The position numbers and the translations under genes were made by a program. Of a stretch of DNA of 6,981 bases, positions 1 through 6,174 are shown piece after piece; position 1 is the first letter of the stretch, and the number at the start of each line of letters is the position of its first letter. The stretch is from assembly GCA_010030955.1 (NCBI GenBank), contig RHBP01000092.1, positions 1-6,981 on the forward strand, read 5' to 3'. The DNA is from Synechococcaceae bacterium WBB_10_009. Its GTDB lineage: Bacteria; Cyanobacteriota; Cyanobacteriia; PCC-6307; Cyanobiaceae. Below the pieces are notes generated by a model that was not told the origin of the DNA, did not search any database, and worked only from the letters and a program-made list of their open reading frames with translations.

Positions 1-285
1 ATCAGCGGCAAGATCGCCAAGGAGATCCTGCCTGAGCTGCTCGAGCAGGGCGGCTCAGCCAAGGCCATCGTCGAGGCGCGCGGCCTGGGCATGATCAGCG
101 ACCCGGCGGCGATCGCTGCCATCGTCGAAGCCCTGCTGGCGGCCCACCCCGACGAAGTCGCGGCGTTTCGCGGCGGCAAGACCAAGCTGCAGGGCTTTTT
201 CGTGGGCCAGCTGATGAAGCAGACCGGCGGCAAGGCCGACCCCAAACTGGCCAACCAGATCCTCAACCAGAAGCTGCAGGGTTGA
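1..285 (+). CDS. gatB: Aspartyl/glutamyl-tRNA amidotransferase subunit B, C-terminal part (5' end outside window)
   Basis: This is the last 94 codons of an ORF entering from the left edge and ending at TGA 283-285. The residues read as a small all-helical domain beginning ISGKIAKEILPELLEQGG, passing through a GLGMISDP segment and ending near GKADPKLANQILNQKL. This matches the C-terminal YqeY-like tail domain of GatB. In that family GatB is the subunit of GatCAB that phosphorylates and transamidates Glu-tRNA(Gln) or Asp-tRNA(Asn) in the cytoplasm, and the tail domain contacts the tRNA. The catalytic cradle domain lies outside the window and cannot be checked. The ATG at 91 is internal and not the start. 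The 3' end overlaps the convergent coaE gene by 23 nt. A HIP1 octamer lies inside the gene at 109-116. Identification rests on recognition of the tail domain only. Confidence 0.88.
   Translation: MSGKIAKEILPELLEQGGSAKAIVEARGLGMISDPAAIAAIVEALLAAHPDEVAAFRGGKTKLQGFFVGQLMKQTGGKADPKLANQILNQKLQG
109..116. repeat. HIP1 octamer GCGATCGC
   Basis: This is a perfect copy of the highly iterated palindrome of cyanobacterial genomes, inside gatB. It supports a cyanobacterial origin but could occur by chance in GC-rich DNA. Confidence 0.5.
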
Positions 286-913
286 TCGCCCCCAGGGCCT
301 CCCGCAATTGAGGTTCCAGGGCCTCGGCTCCGCCCCGGTTGTCGAGCAGGCGATCGGCCAGCTCCCGTTTGCGGGCTAGGGGCCATTGGGCCCCCAGCCG
401 CGCTGCGGCATCCGCTGCGCTGAGCTGATCGCGCGCCATCAGCCGCCGCAGCTGCTGGTGTTCGTCGCAATCCACCAGCCAGATTTCGCTGCAAAGCCCC
501 TCCAGGCCGGCTTCAAACAGCAGGGGAACCACCAGCACCACCACCGGTGCGGCGGCCTGGGTGCTCAGCTCCAGCTCAAAGCGCTGGCGCACCAGCGGAT
601 GCACCAGCTGCTCCAGCCAGCGGCGCTCGGCCCCATCGCTGAACACGATCTGCCCGAGGGCGGCACGGTCCACCGTGGCTGCAGCGTCACCGCTGCCGCC
701 GGCCCGCACCCGCTCACCAAAGCGCTCCAGCACCGCCGTGGCCCCGGGGCTCCCCGCCGCCAGGGCCTCACGGGCGTACACGTCCGCATCCAGTACGGGC
801 AGCCCCTGCAGCCCCAGCCAACGGGCGACGGTGCTTTTGCCACTGGCGATGCCGCCGGTGAGGCCGATGCGGCGTTGGGGGCCTGGCCAGCGGGCGCCGG
901 ACACCTGGGTCAT
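263..913 (-). CDS. coaE: Dephospho-CoA kinase
   Basis: The protein has 216 aa, close to the usual 195-220 aa of the family. It should catalyse the last step of coenzyme A synthesis, ATP-dependent phosphorylation of the 3'-hydroxyl of dephospho-CoA, in the cytoplasm. A P-loop GGIASGKST lies at residues 20-28. LDAD at residues 41-44 carries the conserved Asp of the substrate site. Further on come the family motif VPLLFEAGL and, near the C-terminus, the ARKRELADRLLDNRG stretch that corresponds to the conserved K..AD..IDN.G motif. The start is the ATG at 911-913; no strong Shine-Dalgarno is visible, only a weak AGGCGG about 9 nt upstream. The TGA stop at 263-265 lies inside gatB, so the two genes overlap tail to tail. 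It is divergent from argJ across 75 nt. The long plus-strand frame across this gene is the antisense shadow upstream of argJ. Confidence 0.96.
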   Translation of the reverse strand: MTQVSGARWPGPQRRIGLTGGIASGKSTVARWLGLQGLPVLDADVYAREALAAGSPGATAVLERFGERVRAGGSGDAAATVDRAALGQIVFSDGAERRWLEQLVHPLVRQRFELELSTQAAAPVVVLVVPLLFEAGLEGLCSEIWLVDCDEHQQLRRLMARDQLSAADAAARLGAQWPLARKRELADRLLDNRGGAEALEPQLREALGAINPAASG

Positions 914-988
914 GGCTGGGCCGCCTGCGCTGCGGGTCCAACCTATGTCGCGCAGATCCCTTCAACCGGCAGGATTCCCCCAGCATCC
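914..988. promoter_or_regulatory. coaE/argJ divergent spacer
   Basis: This 75-nt gap lies between the starts of coaE (left) and argJ (right) and must hold the start signals of both unless transcription begins inside the flanking genes. I see no convincing sigma-70 -35/-10 pair on either strand. The A/T-richest patch is around 938-948 (contains CCTATGT). An AGGA at 971-974 lies 14 nt before the argJ ATG, too far to be a strong ribosome binding site. Confidence 0.35.
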
Positions 989-2227
989 ATGCCCCCCGTG
1001 AGCACTCCCTGGACCCCCATCGCCGGCGGTGTCACGGCCCCCCGCGGTTTCGAGGCCGCCGCCGTCACCGCCGGCCTGAAGGCCTCCGGCAAGCCCGATC
1101 TCTCGCTGCTGCTGGCCCCCGAGGGCGCCGTGTGCGCCGGCACCTTCACCACCTCCCTGGTGCGGGCCGCCTGCGTGGATCTCTGCGCCGAGCGGTTGGC
1201 CGCCAGCGGTGGCCGGGCCCGGGCGGTGCTCACCAATTCCGGCCAGGCCAATGCCTGCACCGGCGATCGCGGCCTGATCGACAGCCAGCGCGCCACCCAG
1301 GCCCTGGCGGATCGCCTGGGGCTGGCCGCCGAGGAGGTGCTGATCTGCTCCACCGGGGTGATCGGGGTGCCGATCCCCATGGACACCCTGCTGGCGGGGT
1401 TGGACCCCCTGGTGGCGGCCCTCGGGCCCGAGGGCGGTGCGGCCGCCGCCGGCGCCATCCTCACCACCGACCTGATCGACAAGCAGATCGCCCTCGAGGC
1501 CAACCTGGGCGGCCGCCCCGTGCGCATCGGCGGCATGGCCAAGGGTTCGGGAATGATCCACCCCAACATGGCCACCATGCTGGGCTACCTCACCTGTGAT
1601 GCCGGCGTGCCGGCAGATGTGTGGCAGGCGATGGTGCGTCGGGCGGTGGATCGCTCCTTCAATGCGATCACGGTGGACGGCGACACCAGCACCAACGACA
1701 CGTACCTGGCGTTTGCAGCCGGCGAACCCCTGGGCCCCGAGCACCTGGAGGCGCTGGAGGCCGGCCTGACGGCGGTGTCGCAGCACCTGGCCAAGGCCAT
1801 CGCCCGGGACGGCGAGGGGGCCACCTGTTTGGTCGAGGTGCAGGTGGAGGGGGCCGCTGATGCTGCCGGCGCCCGCGCCATCGCCCGCACCATCTGCGGC
1901 TCCTCGTTGGTGAAGTGCGCCGTGCATGGCCGCGACCCCAACTGGGGCCGCATCGTGGCTGCCGCCGGCCGCGCCGGGGTGCCCATGCATCCCGACGCCG
2001 TGGCCCTGTGGCTGGGGGATCACCAGTTGATGGCCGATGGCCAGCCGCTGCCCTTCGATCGCCCCGCCGCCTCGGCCTACATGCGCGACCGCGCCGCCGG
2101 GACCTACCTCCAGGACGACACGGTGCTGATTCGCCTGGTGGTCGGGGATGGCCCGGGCCGCGGCTGCGCCTGGGGCTGCGACCTCTCCGACCAATACGTG
2201 CGCATCAACGCCGACTACACCACTTAG
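989..2227 (+). CDS. argJ: Bifunctional glutamate N-acetyltransferase / ornithine acetyltransferase
   Basis: The protein has 412 aa, full length for ArgJ (about 400-415 aa). The family transfers the acetyl group from N-acetylornithine to glutamate, closing the cyclic arginine pathway; bifunctional members can also use acetyl-CoA. ArgJ is made as a precursor that cleaves itself between Ala and Thr. The motif KGSGMIHPNMATML is present, placing the cleavage between Ala195 and Thr196, with Thr196 (codon 1574-1576) as the new N-terminal nucleophile. Thr122-Gly123 in CSTGVIG fits the oxyanion-hole pair. GRDPNWGRI and the C-terminal DLSDQYVRINADYTT are also typical. The ATG at 989 is chosen because the open frame upstream runs antisense to coaE and no other start lies in the spacer. 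GTG 998 is a weaker alternative. The TAG stop sits inside a small hairpin. A HIP1 octamer lies at 1263-1270. Confidence 0.97.
   Translation: MPPVSTPWTPIAGGVTAPRGFEAAAVTAGLKASGKPDLSLLLAPEGAVCAGTFTTSLVRAACVDLCAERLAASGGRARAVLTNSGQANACTGDRGLIDSQRATQALADRLGLAAEEVLICSTGVIGVPIPMDTLLAGLDPLVAALGPEGGAAAAGAILTTDLIDKQIALEANLGGRPVRIGGMAKGSGMIHPNMATMLGYLTCDAGVPADVWQAMVRRAVDRSFNAITVDGDTSTNDTYLAFAAGEPLGPEHLEALEAGLTAVSQHLAKAIARDGEGATCLVEVQVEGAADAAGARAIARTICGSSLVKCAVHGRDPNWGRIVAAAGRAGVPMHPDAVALWLGDHQLMADGQPLPFDRPAASAYMRDRAAGTYLQDDTVLIRLVVGDGPGRGCAWGCDLSDQYVRINADYTT
1263..1270. repeat. HIP1 octamer GCGATCGC
   Basis: This is the second perfect HIP1 copy in the window, inside argJ. Two copies in 7 kb is more than random expectation for this composition but well below HIP1-rich cyanobacteria. 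Confidence 0.5.
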
Positions 2228-2241
2228 GCGCTGCCTAAAGT
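2222..2241 (+). terminator. Stem-loop over the argJ stop codon
   Basis: TTAGGC (2224-2229) and GCCTAA (2233-2238) form a perfect 6-bp stem with a 3-nt loop. Two more pairs (A2222-T2241 and C2223-G2240) can form if A2239 is bulged out. The argJ TAG stop (2225-2227) lies in the left arm. No T-run follows, so this is not a textbook intrinsic terminator. It could slow transcription, protect the 3' end, or be chance. It lies in the 38 nt before the next gene. Confidence 0.35.
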
Positions 2242-2265
2242 CGAACACCACCAGGCTCCGTGCAG

Positions 2266-2706
2266 ATGGCCAAGGCCGGAACCAGTGCGCCGCCGGCAAC
2301 CGCCAGCCCCAAGCGTCCGATCTGGGCCGGGCCACTGGTGACGGGGTTCTGTTTTGCCCTGGCCTATGGCGCCACCCAGCGGTTGTTGGGCCTCAACGTG
2401 GGTGAGCTGATTCGCTTCGGCAACGGCTTCGACGTGCAGGTGTTCCCTGGCACCAGCCTCGACAGCCTGCGGCTCCGCTTTGGTGAGGCCGAAGCGGAGA
2501 TCCGCGCCGATCTGGAACTGCAGGAGCTGCAGCGGCAGCAGCGGGAGCAGGCCAAGCGCCAGGCCGAGGAGGCCAAACGGTTGGAGGCGGAACTGCGCCA
2601 GGCTGATCAGCTCGAGCCATTGCCGGAGCAGCCCCTGGATGGGCCGCCGGCGGCCCCGGCCCTGCCCGATGGGGCGCCCACCGCCCCCCCCGCCCTGCCG
2701 CGCTGA
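2266..2706 (+). CDS. Small membrane-anchored coiled-coil protein of unknown function
   Basis: I do not recognise this 146-aa protein as a named family. It has four visible parts. Residues 1-18 are a short Ala/Pro/Thr-rich N-terminus ending in basic KR. Residues 19-37 (from IWAGPLVTGFCF) form one hydrophobic segment, likely a single membrane span or uncleaved anchor. Residues 40-72 are a short ordered stretch with LGLNVGELIRFGNGFDVQVF. Residues 73-116 are a highly charged Glu/Gln/Arg/Ala helix with coiled-coil character, and residues 118-145 are Pro/Ala-rich and probably disordered. ATG 2266 is preferred; GTG 2260 in the same frame would add two residues. The stop is 5 nt before the next ORF, so this gene is probably co-transcribed with 2712-3059 and the ABC1 kinase gene. 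Coding is supported by the sensible domain layout and tight spacing, not by homology. Confidence 0.8.
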   Translation: MAKAGTSAPPATASPKRPIWAGPLVTGFCFALAYGATQRLLGLNVGELIRFGNGFDVQVFPGTSLDSLRLRFGEAEAEIRADLELQELQRQQREQAKRQAEEAKRLEAELRQADQLEPLPEQPLDGPPAAPALPDGAPTAPPALPR

Positions 2707-2711
2707 GTGCC

Positions 2712-3059
2712 ATGACCCAACCGCAGACCCTGCTGCAGGCGGCCATCAATCGCCTCTCCGCCCGGCTGGGCAGCGGTTTGGCCGATGCCGCCGCCGAGTT
2801 GGCCGTGCTCGCCCAGGACGCCCCGGAGCGGTTGCGCCAGGAGTGGGACCTGTTCCGCGAGGAGGTGGAGCTGGAGGCGGAACGGCTGGAGCGGGGCGAT
2901 GCCCCCGTTGAGGATGGCTTGGTGGTGGATGGCCCCGGGGAAGGCGGGTTGAGCACCGACGGCGTGCCGGAGGCCCAGGCCGCCGATCCCCAACGGCAGA
3001 TCGACGCCCTGCGCGCCCAGGTGGCCCGGCTGACGCGCCGTCTGGAGGATCAGCCCTGA
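2712..3059 (+). CDS. Small acidic coiled-coil protein of unknown function
   Basis: This 115-aa soluble protein has no membrane segment or signal peptide. Residues 5-35 form an amphipathic helix (AAINRLSARLGSGLADAAAE). Residues 36-62 are a charged helix with PERLRQEWDLFREEV, which looks like the most conserved core. Residues 63-92 are a Gly/Asp/Pro-rich linker, and residues 93-112 are a second short helix with leucine/valine heptad spacing (QIDALRAQVARLTRRLED). I recognise no enzyme motif. The start ATG lies 5 nt after the preceding stop without a clear ribosome binding site. Its TGA (3057-3059) shares the A with the ATG of the kinase gene (TGATG), a strong sign of translational coupling. The function is therefore probably tied to the ABC1 kinase, for example as a partner or scaffold; this is inference from gene order only. 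Confidence 0.82.
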   Translation: MTQPQTLLQAAINRLSARLGSGLADAAAELAVLAQDAPERLRQEWDLFREEVELEAERLERGDAPVEDGLVVDGPGEGGLSTDGVPEAQAADPQRQIDALRAQVARLTRRLEDQP

Positions 3060-4735
3060 TGCCGGCAGGGCCGATTCAGAGCCTGCGCAACAGCGGCCGC
3101 GCCCTGCGCATTTGGCGGGCGGTGCTGCTGCTGGTGGTGTGGCTGTGGTGGGACAGCCGCGCCTTCAGCTATCCCGGTGGTGTCACCCCAGAGCGGCGGG
3201 CCCTGCGGCAGCGGCGCCGGGCCCGTTGGCTCACCGGCCAGCTGCTGGGTTTCGGGTCGGCGTTCATCAAGCTCGGTCAGCTGCTCTCCGCCCGCCCCGA
3301 TGTGCTGCCGGCCAGCTGGGTGGAGGAGCTCTCCCGCCTGCAGGACAGCGTTCCCGCTTTCCACTTCGACACCGCCCAGCTGCTGCTGGAGCAGGAGCTG
3401 GGGAGCCGTTGCGCCGAGATCGTCGACATCGAGCCCGAGCCCCTGGGGGCCGCCAGCCTGGCCCAGGTGCACCGCGCCAGCCTGCGCAGCGGCCGCCAGG
3501 TGGTGTTCAAAATTCAGCGCCCCGGCCTGGAGCGGCTGTTCCGCCTCGATCTGGAGGTGATGCAGCAGGTGGCGGTGGTGCTGCAGCGCCATCCCCGCTG
3601 GGGCGCCGGCCGCGACTGGGTGTCGATCGCCCAGGAATGCCGCCGGGTGCTGCTGCGGGAGCTGGATTTCCGCCTCGAGGCCGAGCACGCCGCCCGCTTC
3701 CGCCAGCAATTTCTCGACGACCCGGGCATCCGCATTCCGGCGGTGGTGTGGGAGCTCACCACCCGCCGGGTGCTCTGCCTCGATTACGTGCCCGGCATCA
3801 AGATCACCGACCGTGCGGCGATCCTCGAGGCGGGCATCGATCCCGCGGCCGTGGCGGAAAAGGGCGCCGCCAGCTACCTGCAGCAGCTGGTGCGTTTCGG
3901 CTTTTTCCACGCCGATCCCCATCCGGGGAACCTGGCGGTGGCCCGCGATGGGGCGCTGATCTACTACGACTTCGGCATGGTCGGCAGCCTGTCGCAGCGG
4001 TTGCGCAGCCGCTTGGGGCGCATGGTGACCGCCGCCGCCGCCCGCGACGCCGCCTCCCTGGTGCGGGAGCTGCAGGCCGCCGGCGTGATCGCCGCCGACA
4101 TCGATCCGGGCCCCGTGCGGCGCCTGGTGCGGGTGATGCTCACCGAAGCGCTCACGCCCCCCTTCTCGGCCAACGTGCTGGAGAAGCTCTCCGGCGACCT
4201 TTACGACCTCGTCTACGGCCAACCGTTCCGCCTGCCGCCGGAGCTGATCTTCGTGATGCGGGCCCTCTCCACCTTTGAGGGGGTCGGCCGCAGCCTCGAC
4301 CCCAGCTTTAGCCTCGTGGCGATTGCCCGCCCCTACCTGCTTCCGCTGATGAGTGCCAGTGGCAACAGCCCCAACGACCTGCTCAACCAGCTGGGCCGCC
4401 AGGCGGTGGAGGTGGGTAGCCGCGCCCTGGGGCTGCCCCAGCGCCTCGAGGAGAGCCTCGCCCGCATCGAGCAGGGGGATCTGCAGGTGCAGATCCGCGC
4501 CGGTGAAACCGACCGCTTGCTGCGCCGCCTGGCGCTGAGCCAGCAGAGCGCCGGCCAGGCGGTGCTGCTGGGGGCCCTGGCGGTGGCGGCGGCCCTGCTG
4601 GCCTCCAGTGCCCGCCCCGCCCTCACGGCGGTGCCGCTGGTGCTGGGGCTGCCGGTGGGGCTCAGTTGGCTGAAGCTTCAGGCCCGCCTCAAGCGCGACG
4701 GCCGCATCGACAAGCTCCCGGGCGCTGGGGCCTGA
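3059..4735 (+). CDS. ABC1/UbiB (AarF)-family kinase-like protein
   Basis: The 558-aa protein carries the full set of ABC1 hallmarks. A hydrophobic N-terminal stretch lies at 21-31. The KxGQ motif is K71-L-G-Q74, in IKLGQLLSARPDVLP. An Ala-rich loop, A131-A-S133-LAQVH, replaces the usual Gly-rich loop. The nucleotide-site Lys is K151 in VVFKIQRPG, followed by a conserved Glu-rich ELDFRLEAEH segment. The catalytic motif H284-ADPHPGN291 and the metal-binding D304-F-G306 are intact. Two hydrophobic C-terminal segments, at about 500-517 and 521-541, suggest membrane anchoring. Family members act as atypical ATPases/kinases in quinone (ubiquinone, plastoquinone) and prenyl-lipid metabolism. Cyanobacteria usually carry several paralogues, so the exact substrate cannot be assigned and no gene symbol is given. 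The start is set by the TGATG overlap with the upstream small ORF. It is convergent with eno. Confidence 0.95.
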   Translation: MPAGPIQSLRNSGRALRIWRAVLLLVVWLWWDSRAFSYPGGVTPERRALRQRRRARWLTGQLLGFGSAFIKLGQLLSARPDVLPASWVEELSRLQDSVPAFHFDTAQLLLEQELGSRCAEIVDIEPEPLGAASLAQVHRASLRSGRQVVFKIQRPGLERLFRLDLEVMQQVAVVLQRHPRWGAGRDWVSIAQECRRVLLRELDFRLEAEHAARFRQQFLDDPGIRIPAVVWELTTRRVLCLDYVPGIKITDRAAILEAGIDPAAVAEKGAASYLQQLVRFGFFHADPHPGNLAVARDGALIYYDFGMVGSLSQRLRSRLGRMVTAAAARDAASLVRELQAAGVIAADIDPGPVRRLVRVMLTEALTPPFSANVLEKLSGDLYDLVYGQPFRLPPELIFVMRALSTFEGVGRSLDPSFSLVAIARPYLLPLMSASGNSPNDLLNQLGRQAVEVGSRALGLPQRLEESLARIEQGDLQVQIRAGETDRLLRRLALSQQSAGQAVLLGALAVAAALLASSARPALTAVPLVLGLPVGLSWLKLQARLKRDGRIDKLPGAGA

Positions 4736-4754
4736 GGGCTGGCCCGATCAGGCC
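4729..4754. terminator. Stem-loop carrying both stop codons of the convergent kinase and eno genes
   Basis: GGCCTGA (4729-4735) pairs perfectly with TCAGGCC (4748-4754). The kinase stop TGA (4733-4735) and the complement of the eno stop (TCA, 4748-4750) face each other in the stem. The 12-nt interior can fold further as GGG/CCC (4736-4738 with 4743-4745) around CTGG, leaving GA as a bulge. The stem is usable in transcripts from either strand. No T-run follows on either side, so the classical intrinsic terminator signature is missing. It is the only obvious candidate for a shared bidirectional terminator in the 12-nt gap. Confidence 0.5.
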
Positions 4755-6038
4755 TTGCCGCGGGGGCCCCGGTCCTCGGCGCCGGCATAGACCGCCTGGC
4801 TGCCCAGCTCGTCTTCGATGCGCAGCAGCTGGTTGTACTTGGCCACGCGCTCGCTGCGGCTGAGGGAGCCGGTTTTGATCTGGCCGGCGCGGGTGGCCAC
4901 CGACAGGTCGGCGATGGTGGTGTCCTCCGTTTCGCCGGAGCGGTGCGAGATCACGCTGGTGTAGCCGGCCCGGCCCGCCAGGTCGATCGCCTGCAGGGTT
5001 TCGGTGAGCGAACCGATCTGGTTCACCTTGATCAGGATCGAGTTGGCCACCCCCAGGTCGATGCCGCGCTGCAGGCGGGCGCTGTTGGTCACGAACAGAT
5101 CGTCGCCCACCAGCTGAACGGTTTTGCCCAGTTTTTCGGTGAGCAGGGCCCAGCCGTCCCAGTCGTCTTCGGCCACGCCGTCTTCGATCGAGATGATCGG
5201 GAAGCGGTTCACCAGCTGGGCCAGCTGATCCACCATCTCGGCGCTGCTGTAGCTGCCGCCGGCGAAGGCGTAGCGGCCGTCCTTGAAGAACTCGGTGGAG
5301 GCCACATCGGGCCAGGGAGATCTGGTCGCCGGGGCGGTAACCGGCCTTTTCGATCGCCTGCACCAGCAGCTCTCCGGCCTCAACGTTGCCCAGGTCGGGG
5401 GCGAAGCCGCCCTCATCGCCCACGGCGGTGCTCAGGCCCTTGTCCTTGAGCAGGCCCTTGAGGGTGTGGAACACCTCCGTGCCCATGCGCAGGGCTTCAC
5501 GGAAGGTGGGGGCGCCGTGGGGCACCAGCATGAATTCCTGGAAGTCCAGGCTGTTGGCCGCGTGGGCACCGCCGTTGATCACGTTCATCAGCGGCACCGG
5601 CAGCAGGGTGGCCATCGGCCCCCCCAGGTAGCGGTACAGCGGCAGGCCGACGCCGTTGGCGGCCGCCCGGGCGGTGGCCAGGCTCACCGCCAGGATGGCG
5701 TTGGCCCCCAGGGCGCTTTTGTTGTCGCTGCCGTCCAGCTCGAGCATGGCGGCATCCACGGTGCCCTGGTCGAGGGCGCTGAGGCCGCAGAGGGCCGGCG
5801 CGATCTTCTCCTCCACGTTGCTCACCGCCTGCAGCACCCCCTTGCCGCCGTAGCGGCTGCCGCCATCGCGCAGTTCACAGGCCTCGTGGGCGCCGGTGCT
5901 GGCGCCGCTGGGCACGATCGCCCGCCCGCTGGCGCCCCCCTCCAGCATCACCTCCGCTTCCACCGTGGGGGTGCCGCGCGAATCGAGCACCTCCCGGGCC
6001 ACGATGGTGTCGATGACAAGGTCGAGGGTGTCGATCAC
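4748..6038 (-). CDS. eno: Enolase, reading frame broken by loss of two bases near 5308/5309
   Basis: Enolase interconverts 2-phosphoglycerate and phosphoenolpyruvate in the cytoplasm. The start is GTG 6036-6038 (MIDTLDLVIDTI); the frame upstream has no other start before a stop. Residues 1-243 read in one frame and hold SGASTG, H159, E168 and the catalytic Glu E209 (AVGDEGGFAPD). The frame then jumps: QISLA should continue as L-D-V-A-S-T-E-F-F, but the Leu codon has one base left where three are expected. The remaining 186 residues read in the second frame to TGA (complement of 4748-4750). They contain Mg ligands D245, E286 (SIEDG) and D313, catalytic K338 (ILIKVNQIGS), SHRSGETED (365-373) and K389. 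With the Leu restored the protein is 430 aa, exactly family size, and every key residue is present. A sequencing or assembly error is most likely; a real mutation is possible. Unrepaired, translation would run on in the wrong frame to 4689, ending at 449 aa. Confidence 0.95.
5307..5311 (-). other. Frameshift point in eno (two bases missing)
   Basis: On the coding strand the sequence reads ...ATC TCC CTG GCC C GAT GTG GCC TCC ACC GAG. The expected enolase text ISLA-L-DVASTE needs a three-base Leu codon where only one base is present, next to the first Mg-ligand Asp (D245). Upstream and downstream frames are each flawless. The site is not a long homopolymer and has no recognisable slippery heptamer or following pseudoknot, so programmed frameshifting is unlikely. 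Confidence 0.9.
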
Positions 6039-6069
6039 AGCGGCTGTCTCGCACGTCGGATAAACCTGA

Positions 6070-6090
6070 GGGCGATCCTATGGGTCGCCC
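6070..6090 (+). other. Nine-base-pair stem-loop upstream of gloA and eno
   Basis: GGGCGATCC (6070-6078) pairs with GGGTCGCCC (6082-6090) across a TAT loop. All nine positions pair in plus-strand RNA if one U-G wobble is allowed. In minus-strand RNA that pair becomes a C-A mismatch, so the structure favours the plus (gloA-direction) transcript. No T-run follows. It could be an operator-like inverted repeat or a leader hairpin. Confidence 0.4.
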
Positions 6091-6111
6091 CCTCCCGGGT
6101 TCTTGTGCCCG

Positions 6112-6142
6112 TTGGCACCGAACCGGCGGCTCTGGTCAGAAT
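6112..6142 (+). promoter_or_regulatory. Possible sigma-70-type promoter for gloA
   Basis: TTGGCA (6112-6117) matches the -35 consensus TTGACA at five of six bases. CAGAAT (6137-6142) matches TATAAT at four of six. The 19-nt spacer is longer than ideal. It would start transcription about 25 nt before the gloA ATG. This was read by eye in a GC-rich background, and chance matches are likely enough to keep confidence low. Confidence 0.25.
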
Positions 6143-6174
6143 GCGGCCGGCCCTTGATCGCCCCGGCCTCGGCC

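Larger units (their letters stand above)
6039..6174. promoter_or_regulatory. eno/gloA divergent intergenic region
   Basis: This 136-nt region separates the divergent starts of eno and gloA and should carry promoters for both. It contains a stem-loop at 6070-6090 and a possible plus-strand promoter at 6112-6142. No convincing promoter for eno could be read on the minus strand. Neither gene start has a clear Shine-Dalgarno, which is common in picocyanobacteria. Confidence 0.5.

Noticed and set aside
292..324. Direct repeat CCAGGGCCT at 292-300 and 316-324
   Set aside because: It is a nine-base match inside coaE coding sequence in GC-rich DNA, with no further copies noted or terminal structure, so likely chance.
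386..988. N-terminal extension of argJ by about 200 residues
   Set aside because: This stretch is antisense to coaE and has no ArgJ residues; family length and N-terminus fit ATG 989.
962..2335. 457-aa open frame on the minus strand across argJ
   Set aside because: It is an antisense shadow in GC-rich DNA, with His/Gly-rich composition and no family motifs, while argJ on the plus strand is complete.
3050..4222. 390-aa open frame on the minus strand across the kinase gene
   Set aside because: It shows the same His/Gln/Gly-rich shadow composition, and the plus strand carries all ABC1 motifs.
4689..5306. C-terminal end of the 449-aa frame starting at 6038
   Set aside because: After the frameshift this frame becomes Arg/Gly/Pro-rich and unlike enolase, and it runs into the kinase gene; the true C-terminus is in the other frame, ending at 4748.
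5300..5320. Programmed ribosomal frameshift in eno
   Set aside because: There is no slippery heptamer, no obvious downstream structure and no known precedent for enolase; missing bases explain it more simply.
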